DNA of 64,000 bases from Bacillus sp. FJAT-47783 (GCF_022808615.1 NZ_JAKZKS010000005.1:1-64000); one strand, 5' to 3'; shown: positions 26,056-35,227, counted from the first letter of the stretch. Program-made: numbers and translations. The notes: generated from the letters alone by a model not told the origin.

Positions 26056-27615
26056 ATGCGAATTACAATTTTGGAAACGAGCGATATTCACGGTCACATG
26101 TTCCCATACCTAGCAGATAAATCCGATCGCATAAAGCAAGGAATAAGCTATATTTATCGTTATGTTCAGCAAAGTCGAAAGGAAGAAGAACATGTATTAT
26201 TAATTGATAATGGGGATGTTATCCAAGGCTCCCCCTTTATGCTGTACCACGTCAAAAATGAATCAGATCACCCAAACCCCATTATCCAGCTTTTAAATGA
26301 GACAAGGTACGATGCAGCTGTTGTTGGGAACCATGAGTTTAATTTTGGTCTTGATTTTTTTAAAAAAGCCATGTCCGAATCAAAATTCCCATGGTTATCG
26401 TGCAATATTTTAGACGAAAAAACGAATGAGCCTACGTTCGGTCAACCGTATATAATCAAAAAATTTGGTGAGATAAAAGTAGTTGTTCTCGGAGCAACAA
26501 CACATTTTATTCCGAATTGGGAAGACCCTCATCATATTGAAGGACTACTGTTTGAAGATGCCGTTCAATCATTAAAAAAATGGGTTCCTTCTATTCAACA
26601 AGCTGAAAAACCCGACTTATTTATCGTTTCCTATCATGGTGGCTTTGAACGTGATATCCATACTGGAGAAGCCATTGAAGAAGAAACGGGAGAAAATCAA
26701 GCATACAAAATTTGTCAAGAAATCAACGGGATCGATATTTTGTTAACAGGGCATCAACACCAGCAAATGGCTAGCCAAATCAATGGGGTTCACATTATTC
26801 AACCAGGCTTTAATGGACAAGGGATTGGAAAAGTGACAGTTGAATTCACCAAGAGAAATAACCGTTGGGAAGTTGAGGAAATGAATAGCCAAGTCGTTCA
26901 GTGGGATGATGTAACACCAGATGAGTCCATTTTACAATCGGTACGCCCTTTTGAAGAGAGAACTCATAAGTGGCTGGACAAAATAATCGCGCGTTCAAAT
27001 GGAGGGCTTGAGATTCATGACACGTTTCAAGCACGTTTGAAAGAACATCCGTATGTGGAATTTATTAATAAAATTCAAATGCACGCAACCGGTGCACCAA
27101 TTTCATGTACAGCGCTTTTCAATAATGCCGCAAAAGGGTTCAGCCAATCCATTACGATACGCGATGTCGTAACGAATTATATTTATCCCAATACATTAAA
27201 AGTACTTGAAGTTACCGGGGAGGATATAAAAGAAGCATTAGAGCGTTGTGCTACCTATTTTGACCTTCGAAATGATGAAATTATTGTAAATAGACAGTTT
27301 TCAGAACCAAAACCGCAACATTTTAATTATGATATGTGGGAAGGAATCGACTATACCATTGACCTAACTCAAAAAACAGGAAATCGGGTTATCTCTGTGA
27401 CTTATAATGGTGAGCCACTACAAAAGGATCATCTGTATCACGTCGTCATGAACAATTATCGTGCGAGCGGAGGCGGTGGCTATACGATGTTTCAAAATAA
27501 ACGAGTTGTAATAGAAATGCAACGAGATATGACTGAATTAATCATTGAATACTTAGAGCAAAATAAGTGGATCGAAGCAACAGTGAATGAAAATTGGCGT
27601 ATTTTGAAGGGATGA
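26056..27615 (+). CDS. Cytosolic 5'-nucleotidase / 2',3'-cyclic phosphodiesterase family metallophosphatase
   Basis: This 519-residue two-domain enzyme of the UshA/CpdB type has the metal-binding motifs TSDIHGHMFPY, NGDVIQGSP, VGNHEFNFG, VSYHGGFERD and LTGHQHQQM in the N-terminal phosphoesterase domain. The C-terminal substrate domain is marked by VMNNYRASGGGGYTMFQ. There is no signal peptide, unlike most relatives, so it probably acts in the cytoplasm. AAAGGAG supports ATG at 26056 (spacing 7). It is monocistronic. Confidence 0.9.
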   Translation: MRITILETSDIHGHMFPYLADKSDRIKQGISYIYRYVQQSRKEEEHVLLIDNGDVIQGSPFMLYHVKNESDHPNPIIQLLNETRYDAAVVGNHEFNFGLDFFKKAMSESKFPWLSCNILDEKTNEPTFGQPYIIKKFGEIKVVVLGATTHFIPNWEDPHHIEGLLFEDAVQSLKKWVPSIQQAEKPDLFIVSYHGGFERDIHTGEAIEEETGENQAYKICQEINGIDILLTGHQHQQMASQINGVHIIQPGFNGQGIGKVTVEFTKRNNRWEVEEMNSQVVQWDDVTPDESILQSVRPFEERTHKWLDKIIARSNGGLEIHDTFQARLKEHPYVEFINKIQMHATGAPISCTALFNNAAKGFSQSITIRDVVTNYIYPNTLKVLEVTGEDIKEALERCATYFDLRNDEIIVNRQFSEPKPQHFNYDMWEGIDYTIDLTQKTGNRVISVTYNGEPLQKDHLYHVVMNNYRASGGGGYTMFQNKRVVIEMQRDMTELIIEYLEQNKWIEATVNENWRILKG

Positions 27616-27864
27616 TCCGGTAAAAGAGACTGTCCCTATGAATTCTGTATGATATGAGTAGGATCGTACCCATTTATGTGGAGGCAAAAGAAGAGTTCAA
27701 AACGCGTAATTAAAGATGATAAAGGAAGTTTTTCCTCATCAGCCAAGAACAAGAGTTTTATGACATATGAAGGCTGTCACGAGATAGAAGGGCCAAGCCC
27801 CAGCATTCTAAATACTTTAGCGCGCTGGAGGACTGGCCCAATGTTCGCTTTGAATGTTATCCTA

Positions 27865-28776
27865 TTATTTTTGCATTTCAAACTCCGGACTCTCAAGTAT
27901 TTGATGGATTGCTTCTTCAATATGTACATATGTAAATTGATATCCTGCTCTTTCTAATCTTTCTGGAATAACCCAGCGGCTTTTTAAAATCAATTCGGTT
28001 TCTGTCCTTAAAAAGAAAGCACCAAATTCCAACATCCATTTCGGAGATGGCAATCCAACTTTACGATTCATCGCTTTCCGAAGACAATCCATTAATTCAC
28101 GATTTGTAATAGGATTTGGTGATGAACAATTAAACACTCCGCTCAATTCCTCCTTCTCTTTCAGAAAGAGAAGGATGTTAAATAAATCTTCAACGTGAAT
28201 CCAGCTAAACTTTTGATTCCCAGAACCTTGAACTCCACCAAGCCCAAATTTGACCAAGTTTTTATAAGGAGTCATCACACCTCCATGTTCACCTAATACA
28301 ATAGCGATTCTTAAAGCAATTTGTCTCGTTTTTGGTAATTGAAATGCAAAAAATGAACGTTCCCATTCTTTCGCTACATTAACCGAAAAGCCTGTCCCAA
28401 CTTCACCGTTTTCCTCCGTCATTGGCCTATCTTCGGCATGTCGGTAAATTGTTGCTGTACTAGAATTTATCCATAATCGAGGAGGATTTTTACAGTTTCC
28501 TATCGCATTGCCAAGTATTTCGGTCGTTTCGATTCTCGACATTAAAATTCTTTCTCGATTCTTCTGATTGTAACGACAATTTACAGACTTTCCTGCAAGA
28601 TTGATTAGCATTTCTGCATTTTCCAAAGCATCAACAATTTCTTGTTTATGATCCCATGTAATATGAGGGTGATTTCTGAAAATGATCATGACGTCATATC
28701 CTAAATCCATGAATTTTCGTTTGAAATATTGACCGATAAATCCAGTGCCACCAGCTAAGACTACTTTCTTTTTCAT
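27865..28776 (-). CDS. TIGR01777-family NAD(P)-dependent epimerase/reductase (YfhF-like)
   Basis: This 303-residue extended short-chain dehydrogenase relative has the N-terminal nucleotide motif VVLAGGTGFIGQYFKRKF, LINLAGKSVNCRY, and the C-terminal DUF1731 segment (MNRKVGLPSPKWMLEFGAFFLRTETELILKSRWV) that defines this group. The substrate is unknown; the human relative is SDR39U1. It converges with the 5'-nucleotidase gene. The 27616-27864 gap has only a nested GGGCCA/TGGCCC inverted repeat near 27790-27840. Confidence 0.9.
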   Translation of the reverse strand: MKKKVVLAGGTGFIGQYFKRKFMDLGYDVMIIFRNHPHITWDHKQEIVDALENAEMLINLAGKSVNCRYNQKNRERILMSRIETTEILGNAIGNCKNPPRLWINSSTATIYRHAEDRPMTEENGEVGTGFSVNVAKEWERSFFAFQLPKTRQIALRIAIVLGEHGGVMTPYKNLVKFGLGGVQGSGNQKFSWIHVEDLFNILLFLKEKEELSGVFNCSSPNPITNRELMDCLRKAMNRKVGLPSPKWMLEFGAFFLRTETELILKSRWVIPERLERAGYQFTYVHIEEAIHQILESPEFEMQK

Positions 28777-29029
28777 CTCATCAACTCATTTCTTTCAAAA
28801 TGAACTTTAGGAACTCTCTTTTTCACTCTCATCTCTTCACCAATCTATGTGAATTACTTCACATAGATTATACCAAAAATTTCGAATGTTTATACCACAA
28901 AAAGTTAAAAAAGGGCTGGCTCGCGCTGCATTAACATAATGAGACTAGACCCCCTAATCTAAAAGAATTGTTTAGTTATCGGATTAAAATAGACAATTTT
29001 CATTTTTATCGTGCCTCTGAATTCGATCT

Positions 29030-29253
29030 TTAGCGAAAATTCGAGTAGAGGAGAATCACATTATCCGCCCGTTCGATGACTTCCTGCTGTCATTCGGGGA
29101 AGTTTTCCAAATCCTCATCATCCTCATCTGCCCGATATTCTTCTAAACTAAACTCAACGATTTCACCGGTTACTTTATGAAAAAAGCAAGATGCTCATCA
29201 GACGCCATTTCCAATGTGTCAATGACTTTTTGTAATTTGACCAGCTTGTTCAT
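29030..29253 (-). pseudogene. Decayed UPF0158-family gene
   Basis: The start MNKLVKLQKVIDTLEMASDE follows AGGTGA, but the frame shifts in a run of T (around 29177-29184). The continuing frame reads HKVTGEIVEFSLEEYRADE ... DLENFPE, then a stop where the family has Trp (TGG to TGA), then QQEVIERADNV. Two separate lesions show it is dead. The remaining 28777-29320 sequence has no gene. Confidence 0.75.
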
Positions 29254-29320
29254 GAAACATTCACCTCATTAGTTTGTGAAAGTCGGGTAAGAAGAATCTT
29301 TTCAAGATTGGGATAAAGTA

Positions 29321-29490
29321 AAACTTCATTCAGTGGGGGGTTTTCATCCCCCACTGAATGTTAGTTCCTACGGGCTGACCTAAAGGCTTTTGTAACCTAC
29401 AGGACATCGTTCTTTCGGACTTTTACGGGCATTTGCTTTACTACAGAATCTTGTGGTGGGGGTCTTACTGCCTGTAAAGAGTGGGATAAA
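29321..29490 (+). repeat. Two-hairpin small mobile-like element, copy B
   Basis: This longest copy (170 bp) starts AACTTCATTCAGTGGGGG and ends GTGGGATAAA, with TTCAGTGGGGG/CCCCCACTGAA hairpin and an inner stretch absent from the other copies (CTACGGGCTGACC...). It ends just before the aspartokinase stop codon. Confidence 0.8.
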
Positions 29491-29515
29491 AAATACAAAT
29501 GCCAACTTTATTTTG

Positions 29516-30877
29516 TTATACCGGAACTTCTGCAAAGAATTCCTTATATAATGCTTGAACAGCTCTTTTTTCGTCAGTTTCCTTTACACCGAACATCATG
29601 CTAACTTCTGAGCAGCCTTGGTTAATCATTTCGATATTCACTCCGGTCTTTGCCATTGCCATAGATGCTCTCGCCATCGTTCCGACATTATGCCGCATTC
29701 CTTCCCCTACGATCATAATCAAGGAAAGATCGTACTCAATCACGATATCATCTGCTTCAAGCTCCTCCATGATTCGATGGACAATCTGATCAGCCATTGC
29801 ATCATCTATCTGATCTTGCCTTAAAATGACTGAAACATCATCAATTCCTGAAGGCATATGCTCAAAAGATAGATCAAAATCTTCTAATATATTTAATAGC
29901 TTACGTCCGAAACCGATTTCTCGGTTTAATAAATATTTGCGAACGTAAATGCTACAAAATCCTTTATCACTAGCAATTCCGATGACCGGTCCATTCGTAT
30001 TGTTCCGCTCATTGACAACGAGTGTTCCCGGCTTGGAAGGATCATTTGTGTTTTTAATATTAACCGGAATCCCTGCGCGAAAAGCTGGCATAAGCGCTTC
30101 ATCATGAAAAACGGAAAAGCCTGCATAAGATAACTCGCGCATTTCGCGATATGTAATCTCGCGTATTTCTCTCGGTTGTTCTACAATAAAAGGATTTACA
30201 GCGTAAACGGCATCAACATCGGTAAAATTTTCGTAAAGGTCGGCTTTTGTCGCATTAGCTAGGATGGAACCGGTAATGTCGGAACCGCTACGTGAAAACG
30301 TAACTACCTCTCCGTCTTTGTTATACCCGAAAAATCCAGGAAAAATCAAAATACCCGTCCTTTCACGCAACTTATATAAACGATCATATGATTCAGGCAA
30401 AACTTGAGCTTTTCCTGGTTCGTCGGTTACAACAAGGCCCGCTTCCTTCGGATTAACATAATGAGCCTCGATACCTTGATGTTGAAAATAAGCAGCAATC
30501 AGTCGTGCATGGTTATCTTCACCGCTCGCTTTAATCGTATCTAAATACCGATTAGGATTACTTCGATCTCCGCGCAATAATCCCAACAAGTTCTCTTCAA
30601 TTTCCTTTATAATTTCAAAAGATAAACCTAGCTCTCTTGCAATACTAGCATATCGCTCCATAACCATATGAAATAAGTCGTTTACTTCCCCGTTTTTCAA
30701 ATATTGTTCAGCGCAAGCAATAAGTAAATCCGTTACTTTTATATCTTCAGCATATCGTTTTCCAGGTGCAGAAACGACCACGATTTTTCGATCATGATCA
30801 GATACAACAATTTGAAATACTTTTTCGATTTGCTCTCCGGATGCTAATGAGGACCCACCAAATTTCACAATTTTCAT
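29516..30877 (-). CDS. Aspartate kinase (class III, LysC-like)
   Basis: This 453-residue enzyme makes aspartyl phosphate, the first step towards lysine, threonine and methionine. The kinase domain has MKIVKFGGSSLASGEQIEKV and SGEDNHARLIAAYF, plus TFSRSGSDITGSILA. Two C-terminal ACT domains (from ~residue 300: IGFGRKLLNILEDFDLSFEH and GEGMRHNVGTMARASMAMAKT) provide feedback control. ATG 30877 follows GGGAGATG; the longer frame to 30952 is unsupported. No lysine riboswitch is visible in the short upstream region. It most resembles B. subtilis YclM. Confidence 0.92.
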   Translation of the reverse strand: MKIVKFGGSSLASGEQIEKVFQIVVSDHDRKIVVVSAPGKRYAEDIKVTDLLIACAEQYLKNGEVNDLFHMVMERYASIARELGLSFEIIKEIEENLLGLLRGDRSNPNRYLDTIKASGEDNHARLIAAYFQHQGIEAHYVNPKEAGLVVTDEPGKAQVLPESYDRLYKLRERTGILIFPGFFGYNKDGEVVTFSRSGSDITGSILANATKADLYENFTDVDAVYAVNPFIVEQPREIREITYREMRELSYAGFSVFHDEALMPAFRAGIPVNIKNTNDPSKPGTLVVNERNNTNGPVIGIASDKGFCSIYVRKYLLNREIGFGRKLLNILEDFDLSFEHMPSGIDDVSVILRQDQIDDAMADQIVHRIMEELEADDIVIEYDLSLIMIVGEGMRHNVGTMARASMAMAKTGVNIEMINQGCSEVSMMFGVKETDEKRAVQALYKEFFAEVPV

Positions 30878-31011
30878 TTTTACATCTCCCAATATTAGAA
30901 TTATCAGAATAATTTTAGTTACTATTATTACTTGTTTTTGGAAAAGATGCAAGAGAAAATTTGTATTTTTAGAGAAAACAAATGTATTTATCTAGAAAAC
31001 ATTTATTGTTA

Positions 31012-31251
31012 CTACTGCGAACGGTTTGTAATTATTTTTGTTAACTTTACATTTCGCTCCTGTTGTTCCGCTTCCGAAGACAAATCATATTTTTTCAATA
31101 GATGAAAAACTTCATTCAGTACCTCTTGAGAATGTTCCTTCATAAAAAACGATTCAAATAATGCTTTGATTTCATCAGGGAGAACGCTGGATTGTGCTAA
31201 GAACTTATTTTTTACATCCTCTATGGAATGATCGATATTGCATGTACCCAT
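31012..31251 (-). CDS. Small hypothetical protein
   Basis: This helical, charged soluble protein of about 79 residues has MGTCNIDHSIEDVKNKF at its N-terminus. Three in-frame ATG codons lie upstream (31284, 31272, 31260). GAGAGG just before 31260 gives best spacing for ATG at 31251. It lies 134 bp upstream of aspartokinase in the same direction. I do not recognise the family. Confidence 0.6.
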   Translation of the reverse strand: MGTCNIDHSIEDVKNKFLAQSSVLPDEIKALFESFFMKEHSQEVLNEVFHLLKKYDLSSEAEQQERNVKLTKIITNRSQ

Positions 31252-31313
31252 TTTATTCATTCCTCTCACCATATTTTTTGTCATTTTATTATAACATTCT
31301 TAAAAAAAGCGTA

Positions 31314-31405
31314 TCCGCAAGTTGGGTGCAAATTTGCGCAAGTTTGGATCATAACTCCACAAGTTATGAAAATAGTCCGCAAGTCATGAAAGAAATCCGC
31401 ATGTT
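31314..31405. repeat. Five degenerate tandem units with ~20-21 bp period
   Basis: The units start at 31314 (TCCGCAAGTT), 31335 (TGCGCAAGTT), 31356 (TCCACAAGTT), 31376 (TCCGCAAGTC) and 31396 (TCCGCATGTT). A related single unit lies at 351-360 beside the other decayed MITE copy. They are non-coding and intergenic. Confidence 0.75.
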
Positions 31406-31434
31406 AGAAATTTATAATTTCCTTAACAACAAAA

Positions 31435-31568
31435 GGGGCTGTCCAAAAAAATTCATATTCAGGTAAAATACTCCAAAATGAAGACCTAAAGAATGCTGTA
31501 AAAATCAACATTCTTTAGGTCTACCTTTTTAGATTTAGGGGCGTAAATACTACTTTTCGGACATCCCC
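31435..31568. repeat. MITE-like palindromic element, full copy
   Basis: It starts GGGGCTGTCC, ends GGACATCCCC, and has an internal hairpin AGACCTAAAGAATG / CATTCTTTAGGTCT-like with a CTG-TAAAAAT-CAA centre. The right end carries GGGGCGTAAATACTAC. It is the same element as 46111-46242 and 63766-63896. It ends 6 bp from the YfmL stop codon and probably serves as its terminator. Confidence 0.8.
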
Positions 31569-31574
31569 TGACGT

Positions 31575-32708
31575 TTAATCATCTACCATTTTCCCTTGTA
31601 CAAAGACTTTCTTATGTACTTTTATGTTTAATTCACGAGCAAACTGCTTTAGTTTTCGTTCTTCTCTCGGTGTTACAATCGATATAACCGTACCAGACTC
31701 AGAGCCTAGTCTTCCTGTTCGGCCGGAGCGGTGAACATACTGAGCTTTTGTTTCTGGAAAGTCAACATGGATGACGTGGGTAAGCCCTTTTATATCCAGG
31801 CCTCTCGCTGCTACATCTGTCGCTAAAAGTAAAGGATATCCACCATTACGAAAAACTTTTATCGCTTTCGCACGCATTTCTTTCTTTAATTCACTATGGA
31901 GAACTCCTACGGATATTCCTTTAAACTCAAGCTTTTGCGCTAATACATCGAGCCCCCCTATATCGTTTTCAAACGCAAGTCCCTTTAATCCATCGATTCT
32001 TGCTACTCTTCTAAGAATATCTACTTTCTCCCTAGCTTCACAAACAAAGTAAATATGCTCAACGTTTTCCTTTGTTTGAACAGCTTCACTTTTCACTAAT
32101 ATAGGCTCATTCATCATTTCTTTTGCCGATTGCTCTGTCTTTTTATTTAAGGTCGCAGAAAATAATAAAATCTGGCGATCGCTCATCGTTGATTTCACAA
32201 TGCTTTGAATTGTATGGATGTGCTCAGGTACTAATAGCTGATCCCCTTCATCAAGTACAATCGTTTGAACCGTATGCATTTTTATTTTTTTCATCTTGAT
32301 CAGCTCATGCACACGTCCAGGTGTTCCGACAATGATTTGCGGGCGCTTTTTTAATTTTTCGATCTGTCTTTTCAAATTGGCTCCACCGATAAAAGAAGCC
32401 CCTGAAATACCGCTTCCCGCTGTCCACTTTACAATTTCGCTATGTATTTGCATGACTAATTCGTGCGATGAAGCAAGAATAACGACTTGAATGCTTTTAT
32501 TTTCACGATCAATTTTTTCTAACAACGGCAATAAATAAGCAAGGGTTTTCCCCGTTCCTGTCGGCGATTTCGCTAGGATGTCTTTTCCTTCTATGATCAA
32601 AGGAATCGCCTTTACCTGAATATCGGTTGGATTTTTAAATCCAGACTTTTTCCAAACCTCCTGTAAAAAAGGCTTCATTGTTGTTAAAAATGGTAAAGTT
32701 TCTGTCAT
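31575..32708 (-). CDS. DEAD-box RNA helicase, YfmL-like
   Basis: This 377-residue minimal helicase has the Q motif FKNPTDIQVKAIP, motif I SPTGTGKTLAYLLP, motif II written DEGD instead of DEAD (IVLDEGDQLL), motif III FSATL, and motif VI HRSGRTGRLG. It ends shortly after the core, without an RNA-binding tail. Length and sequence fit B. subtilis YfmL, which helps 50S ribosome assembly in the cold. It is monocistronic. Confidence 0.9.
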   Translation of the reverse strand: MTETLPFLTTMKPFLQEVWKKSGFKNPTDIQVKAIPLIIEGKDILAKSPTGTGKTLAYLLPLLEKIDRENKSIQVVILASSHELVMQIHSEIVKWTAGSGISGASFIGGANLKRQIEKLKKRPQIIVGTPGRVHELIKMKKIKMHTVQTIVLDEGDQLLVPEHIHTIQSIVKSTMSDRQILLFSATLNKKTEQSAKEMMNEPILVKSEAVQTKENVEHIYFVCEAREKVDILRRVARIDGLKGLAFENDIGGLDVLAQKLEFKGISVGVLHSELKKEMRAKAIKVFRNGGYPLLLATDVAARGLDIKGLTHVIHVDFPETKAQYVHRSGRTGRLGSESGTVISIVTPREERKLKQFARELNIKVHKKVFVQGKMVDD

Positions 32709-32804
32709 AACGTTCTCCTTTTCTGAACAGAGGCGCCTGTCGTTTTAGTGATAACTCCTCTTCCTATATATGATTTCTGAGGGTACATTTTTATTATGTT
32801 TGAA

Positions 32805-32845
32805 AAAGTCACTTCTAACACGATTTGTGCTATTGAAGTGACTTT
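32805..32845 (-). terminator. Terminator upstream of the YfmL gene
   Basis: AAAGTCACTTC (32805-32815) pairs perfectly with GAAGTGACTTT (32835-32845) and a T-rich run follows on the minus strand. It would end the phenol regulator transcript or the small decayed gene just upstream. Confidence 0.8.
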
Positions 32846-32848
32846 AGT

Positions 32849-32983
32849 CTAATATTTTTTTGCCCATTTATCAATCGATTCGTAATCTTCTTTCGTGTCA
32901 TATGACCTTTCGAAATTTTCAAATCTCTATCTCCAGCGAATATCCTTCATTAGAATCACGAGATCACTCTCTTTCTGAATCAT
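32849..32983 (-). pseudogene. Possible decayed small gene
   Basis: A 45-codon frame starts MIQKESDLVILMKDIRWR, hits TAG, and continues in frame RFENFERSYDTKEDYESID to a second stop directly before the terminator. The protein-like composition on both sides of the stop suggests one point lesion. The family is unknown. Confidence 0.3.
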
Positions 32984-33044
32984 ATTTAAATAGATATCCC
33001 TTTTAAATTATATCATAATCAAAATAGTGGCGCCGGGACCCCTG

Positions 33045-34895
33045 CTACAGTTTGCCAATTGATTTGAGGGACTTTAAGGAAAGCAAAAGTTGAAAATTCG
33101 TTTCTGGATCCCTTAAGCATCCGTCTAGCATTTGATCAATTTTATTCATTCGATAGCGTAAACCACTTACAGACAAGGCTAATGCCTCAGCTGTTCCCTC
33201 CAAATTTCCACCATTCAGTAAAAACGTATACAAAGTGTTTAATAGTTCAATTTTTTTCTCATCCAGTTCACCATCATATAATTTTCCAAGCTTATATTTA
33301 GCAATTTTCTCTACAGCCGCTTCATTATTGCTATTAATTAAAATGCCGACGATCCCTAGCGATTCAAAGGTAACAACTGGCATCTGTCGGGACGTCATTC
33401 TTAGTGCTGTTAACGCTTCTTCATAAGCATCGTGTGCATGAAGGATATCGTCATTTTTCAAACTGATTCCAGCTTGACATTCTACTACGATACAACGATT
33501 GGCTAATTCCTTTAAAAAAGACTGGCAAAGTTCAAATACCGATTCCCTCGGCTCAGTTAAGAAAATGATAATCGTAGAATCACGCTGACCAACGAGAACA
33601 TTCAATCCTTTTCGTTTAAAAAAATGAGCCGTTGCTTCAAGTATTTGTTCGTAAAGGATGAGTTCCTTTTTTATATCTTTAGCAGATAAATGGTATTGAA
33701 TAACGATAATATAATATGCTTTAGATAAATCAAGCGAAATTAAACTTGCTCGTTTGAAAACATCTTGCTTCTCAACATATTTTCCGCTTAATATTTCATC
33801 TAAAAAACGACCTTTCATTCGTTCGGTTGATTCAAATTTCGTTTTTTCATATAGCAATAATAAGGAACAGGCAGAACACATACGTTCAATAAACATCGTG
33901 AGGATTTCAGGTTTATCTACCTGACTTTTCTCTAGAAAGAAGGAGCAGTAACCTACTTTCTTTCCTTGTAAAAAAATGGGGGATATAAGGCGGTAGTATG
34001 CGTTTGTTTGAATCCATTTCGTTTTTTCAACCAGCGGGGATCTTGCAACGATTTCTTGTTGCGCCTGCTTTAACCACTCCTCATCAATTCCTTTGTATGC
34101 GAGCGGCTGATGGTGAATATTTTCAATTAAAACAGCATTTTCTGTTTGTTCATATATTACTTGAACGATTGAATCGAGATGATTACCTTTTATAATTTCT
34201 TCTGTTAGCATCTTGTGAACAAGCATCACTTTTGCTAATTGATTCTTTTCTTCCAAAAGCTTTTCATGGGCTAATTCTAGCTCCCGTAGAATCGGAAGCT
34301 CTTGACAATATCCTATTTGCTCCGCCGCTTCCTCTCCCCATTCAGACGCAAGTTTGCCAATCCAGCGACACTCATCGCTCCCCGATCCAACGCACTCTGT
34401 TTCTTTAAAAATTACCGTTTCACCAATAAGGTGCGTCACATATCCACTCGCATAGCCGGTGAGCGTAAAGCATACGGGTACATCAGACAAACCGAGTTGC
34501 TGAACATGTTCAATCGCCTCATAAGAATCACACCAAACACCCTCCATGTAAAAGCGAACGACTTTTCCAGCTTCCTTTACAATGTTCAAGTGTTCTAACG
34601 ATGCCCGAACATGACCTTTCAAAGAGTGAAGCACCGGGCCGTATTTCACCTGCTCCTCTAACGTATCGAAAGAAGAGGCGAGCGCTTTTTCCCCATCTTT
34701 CTGACCAATTTGCCAGCCGTAACGAAAGAAGAACGCCTTCATCCGATTTAAGCCAATATTTTCAATTAAATCTTTTCTGAGCGTGCCGAAAGCTTCGCTC
34801 GAAATAAGAATCGAACGCGTATCATCGGCATAAACCATACCGTTTTTGCACGTAATGTTTAGCTGTTTTAAAAACGTGTTCTCCGCACTCATCAT
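33045..34895 (-). CDS. Phenol-pathway regulator: XylR_N/V4R sensor fused to PucR-type helix-turn-helix
   Basis: The N-terminal ~100 residues match the XylR/DmpR aromatic-sensing domain (FFFRYGWQIGQKDGEKAL). A V4R domain follows near residues 135-190 with Cys and acidic residues (ETECVGSGSDECRWIGKLASEW). Instead of the AAA+ sigma-54 module found in DmpR, the protein continues with a GAF-like middle, a CdaR GGDEF-like region and a C-terminal PucR helix-turn-helix (TAEALALSVSGLRYRMNKID). It is thus a phenol sensor wired to sigma-A control. ATG 34895 follows GGTGAGG. It lies 29 bp after the ferredoxin gene, so both are co-transcribed. Confidence 0.88.
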   Translation of the reverse strand: MMSAENTFLKQLNITCKNGMVYADDTRSILISSEAFGTLRKDLIENIGLNRMKAFFFRYGWQIGQKDGEKALASSFDTLEEQVKYGPVLHSLKGHVRASLEHLNIVKEAGKVVRFYMEGVWCDSYEAIEHVQQLGLSDVPVCFTLTGYASGYVTHLIGETVIFKETECVGSGSDECRWIGKLASEWGEEAAEQIGYCQELPILRELELAHEKLLEEKNQLAKVMLVHKMLTEEIIKGNHLDSIVQVIYEQTENAVLIENIHHQPLAYKGIDEEWLKQAQQEIVARSPLVEKTKWIQTNAYYRLISPIFLQGKKVGYCSFFLEKSQVDKPEILTMFIERMCSACSLLLLYEKTKFESTERMKGRFLDEILSGKYVEKQDVFKRASLISLDLSKAYYIIVIQYHLSAKDIKKELILYEQILEATAHFFKRKGLNVLVGQRDSTIIIFLTEPRESVFELCQSFLKELANRCIVVECQAGISLKNDDILHAHDAYEEALTALRMTSRQMPVVTFESLGIVGILINSNNEAAVEKIAKYKLGKLYDGELDEKKIELLNTLYTFLLNGGNLEGTAEALALSVSGLRYRMNKIDQMLDGCLRDPETNFQLLLSLKSLKSIGKL

Positions 34896-34924
34896 GATCC
34901 TCACCCTTTTAATTCATTCATTTT

Positions 34925-35185
34925 TCAAGCAAGGATGATTGTTGTATCGCCTTTTGTGTACGTTTGGCAAGCTAGTACATATCCTGCCTCTCGCTCCTCA
35001 TCCGTTAACGCACGCTTTGAATAGACTCCAAGACGAAACTGTCCGGCTGTTATTTTCACCTTACACATCCCACACCCACCCTTAGTGCATGCATAAGGAA
35101 CCTTCACTTTCTGCTTCAAAGCCGCTTGTAATAAAGATTCCGGTTCACTCAACGGAATCGTAACCCCCACGGTAAACGCTTTCAA
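34925..35185 (-). CDS. 2Fe-2S ferredoxin, XylT-like
   Basis: This 86-residue plant-type ferredoxin has ligands in CTKGGCGMC and a distal Cys in LACQTY. Ferredoxins of this size in meta-cleavage operons (XylT, DmpQ) reduce the active-site iron of catechol 2,3-dioxygenase after oxidative inactivation, and the dioxygenase is in this cluster. The TTG start is backed by GAGGTGA 6 bases upstream. It forms a second transcript with the regulator, behind its own candidate operator at 35211-35227. Confidence 0.88.
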   Translation of the reverse strand: MKAFTVGVTIPLSEPESLLQAALKQKVKVPYACTKGGCGMCKVKITAGQFRLGVYSKRALTDEEREAGYVLACQTYTKGDTTIILA

Positions 35186-35210
35186 TATCGGTCACCTCTT
35201 TATTTTAACT

Positions 35211-35227
35211 GATTTTTCAGAAATATC
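35211..35227. promoter_or_regulatory. Shared palindromic motif upstream of the ferredoxin-regulator unit
   Basis: GATTTTTCAGAAATATC differs by one central base from the motif at 44936-44952 upstream of the phenol hydroxylase gene. The core TTTC-N-GAAA is palindromic. It is a candidate operator for the V4R-PucR regulator. Confidence 0.5.

Noticed and set aside
27676-27957. 93-codon plus-strand frame with GTGGAGG near its start
   Set aside because: Its second half is antisense to the epimerase gene and the first half resembles no protein; an inverted repeat inside suggests non-coding sequence.
30878-31011. Lysine riboswitch before aspartokinase
   Set aside because: The gap is too short and no L-box structure is visible.
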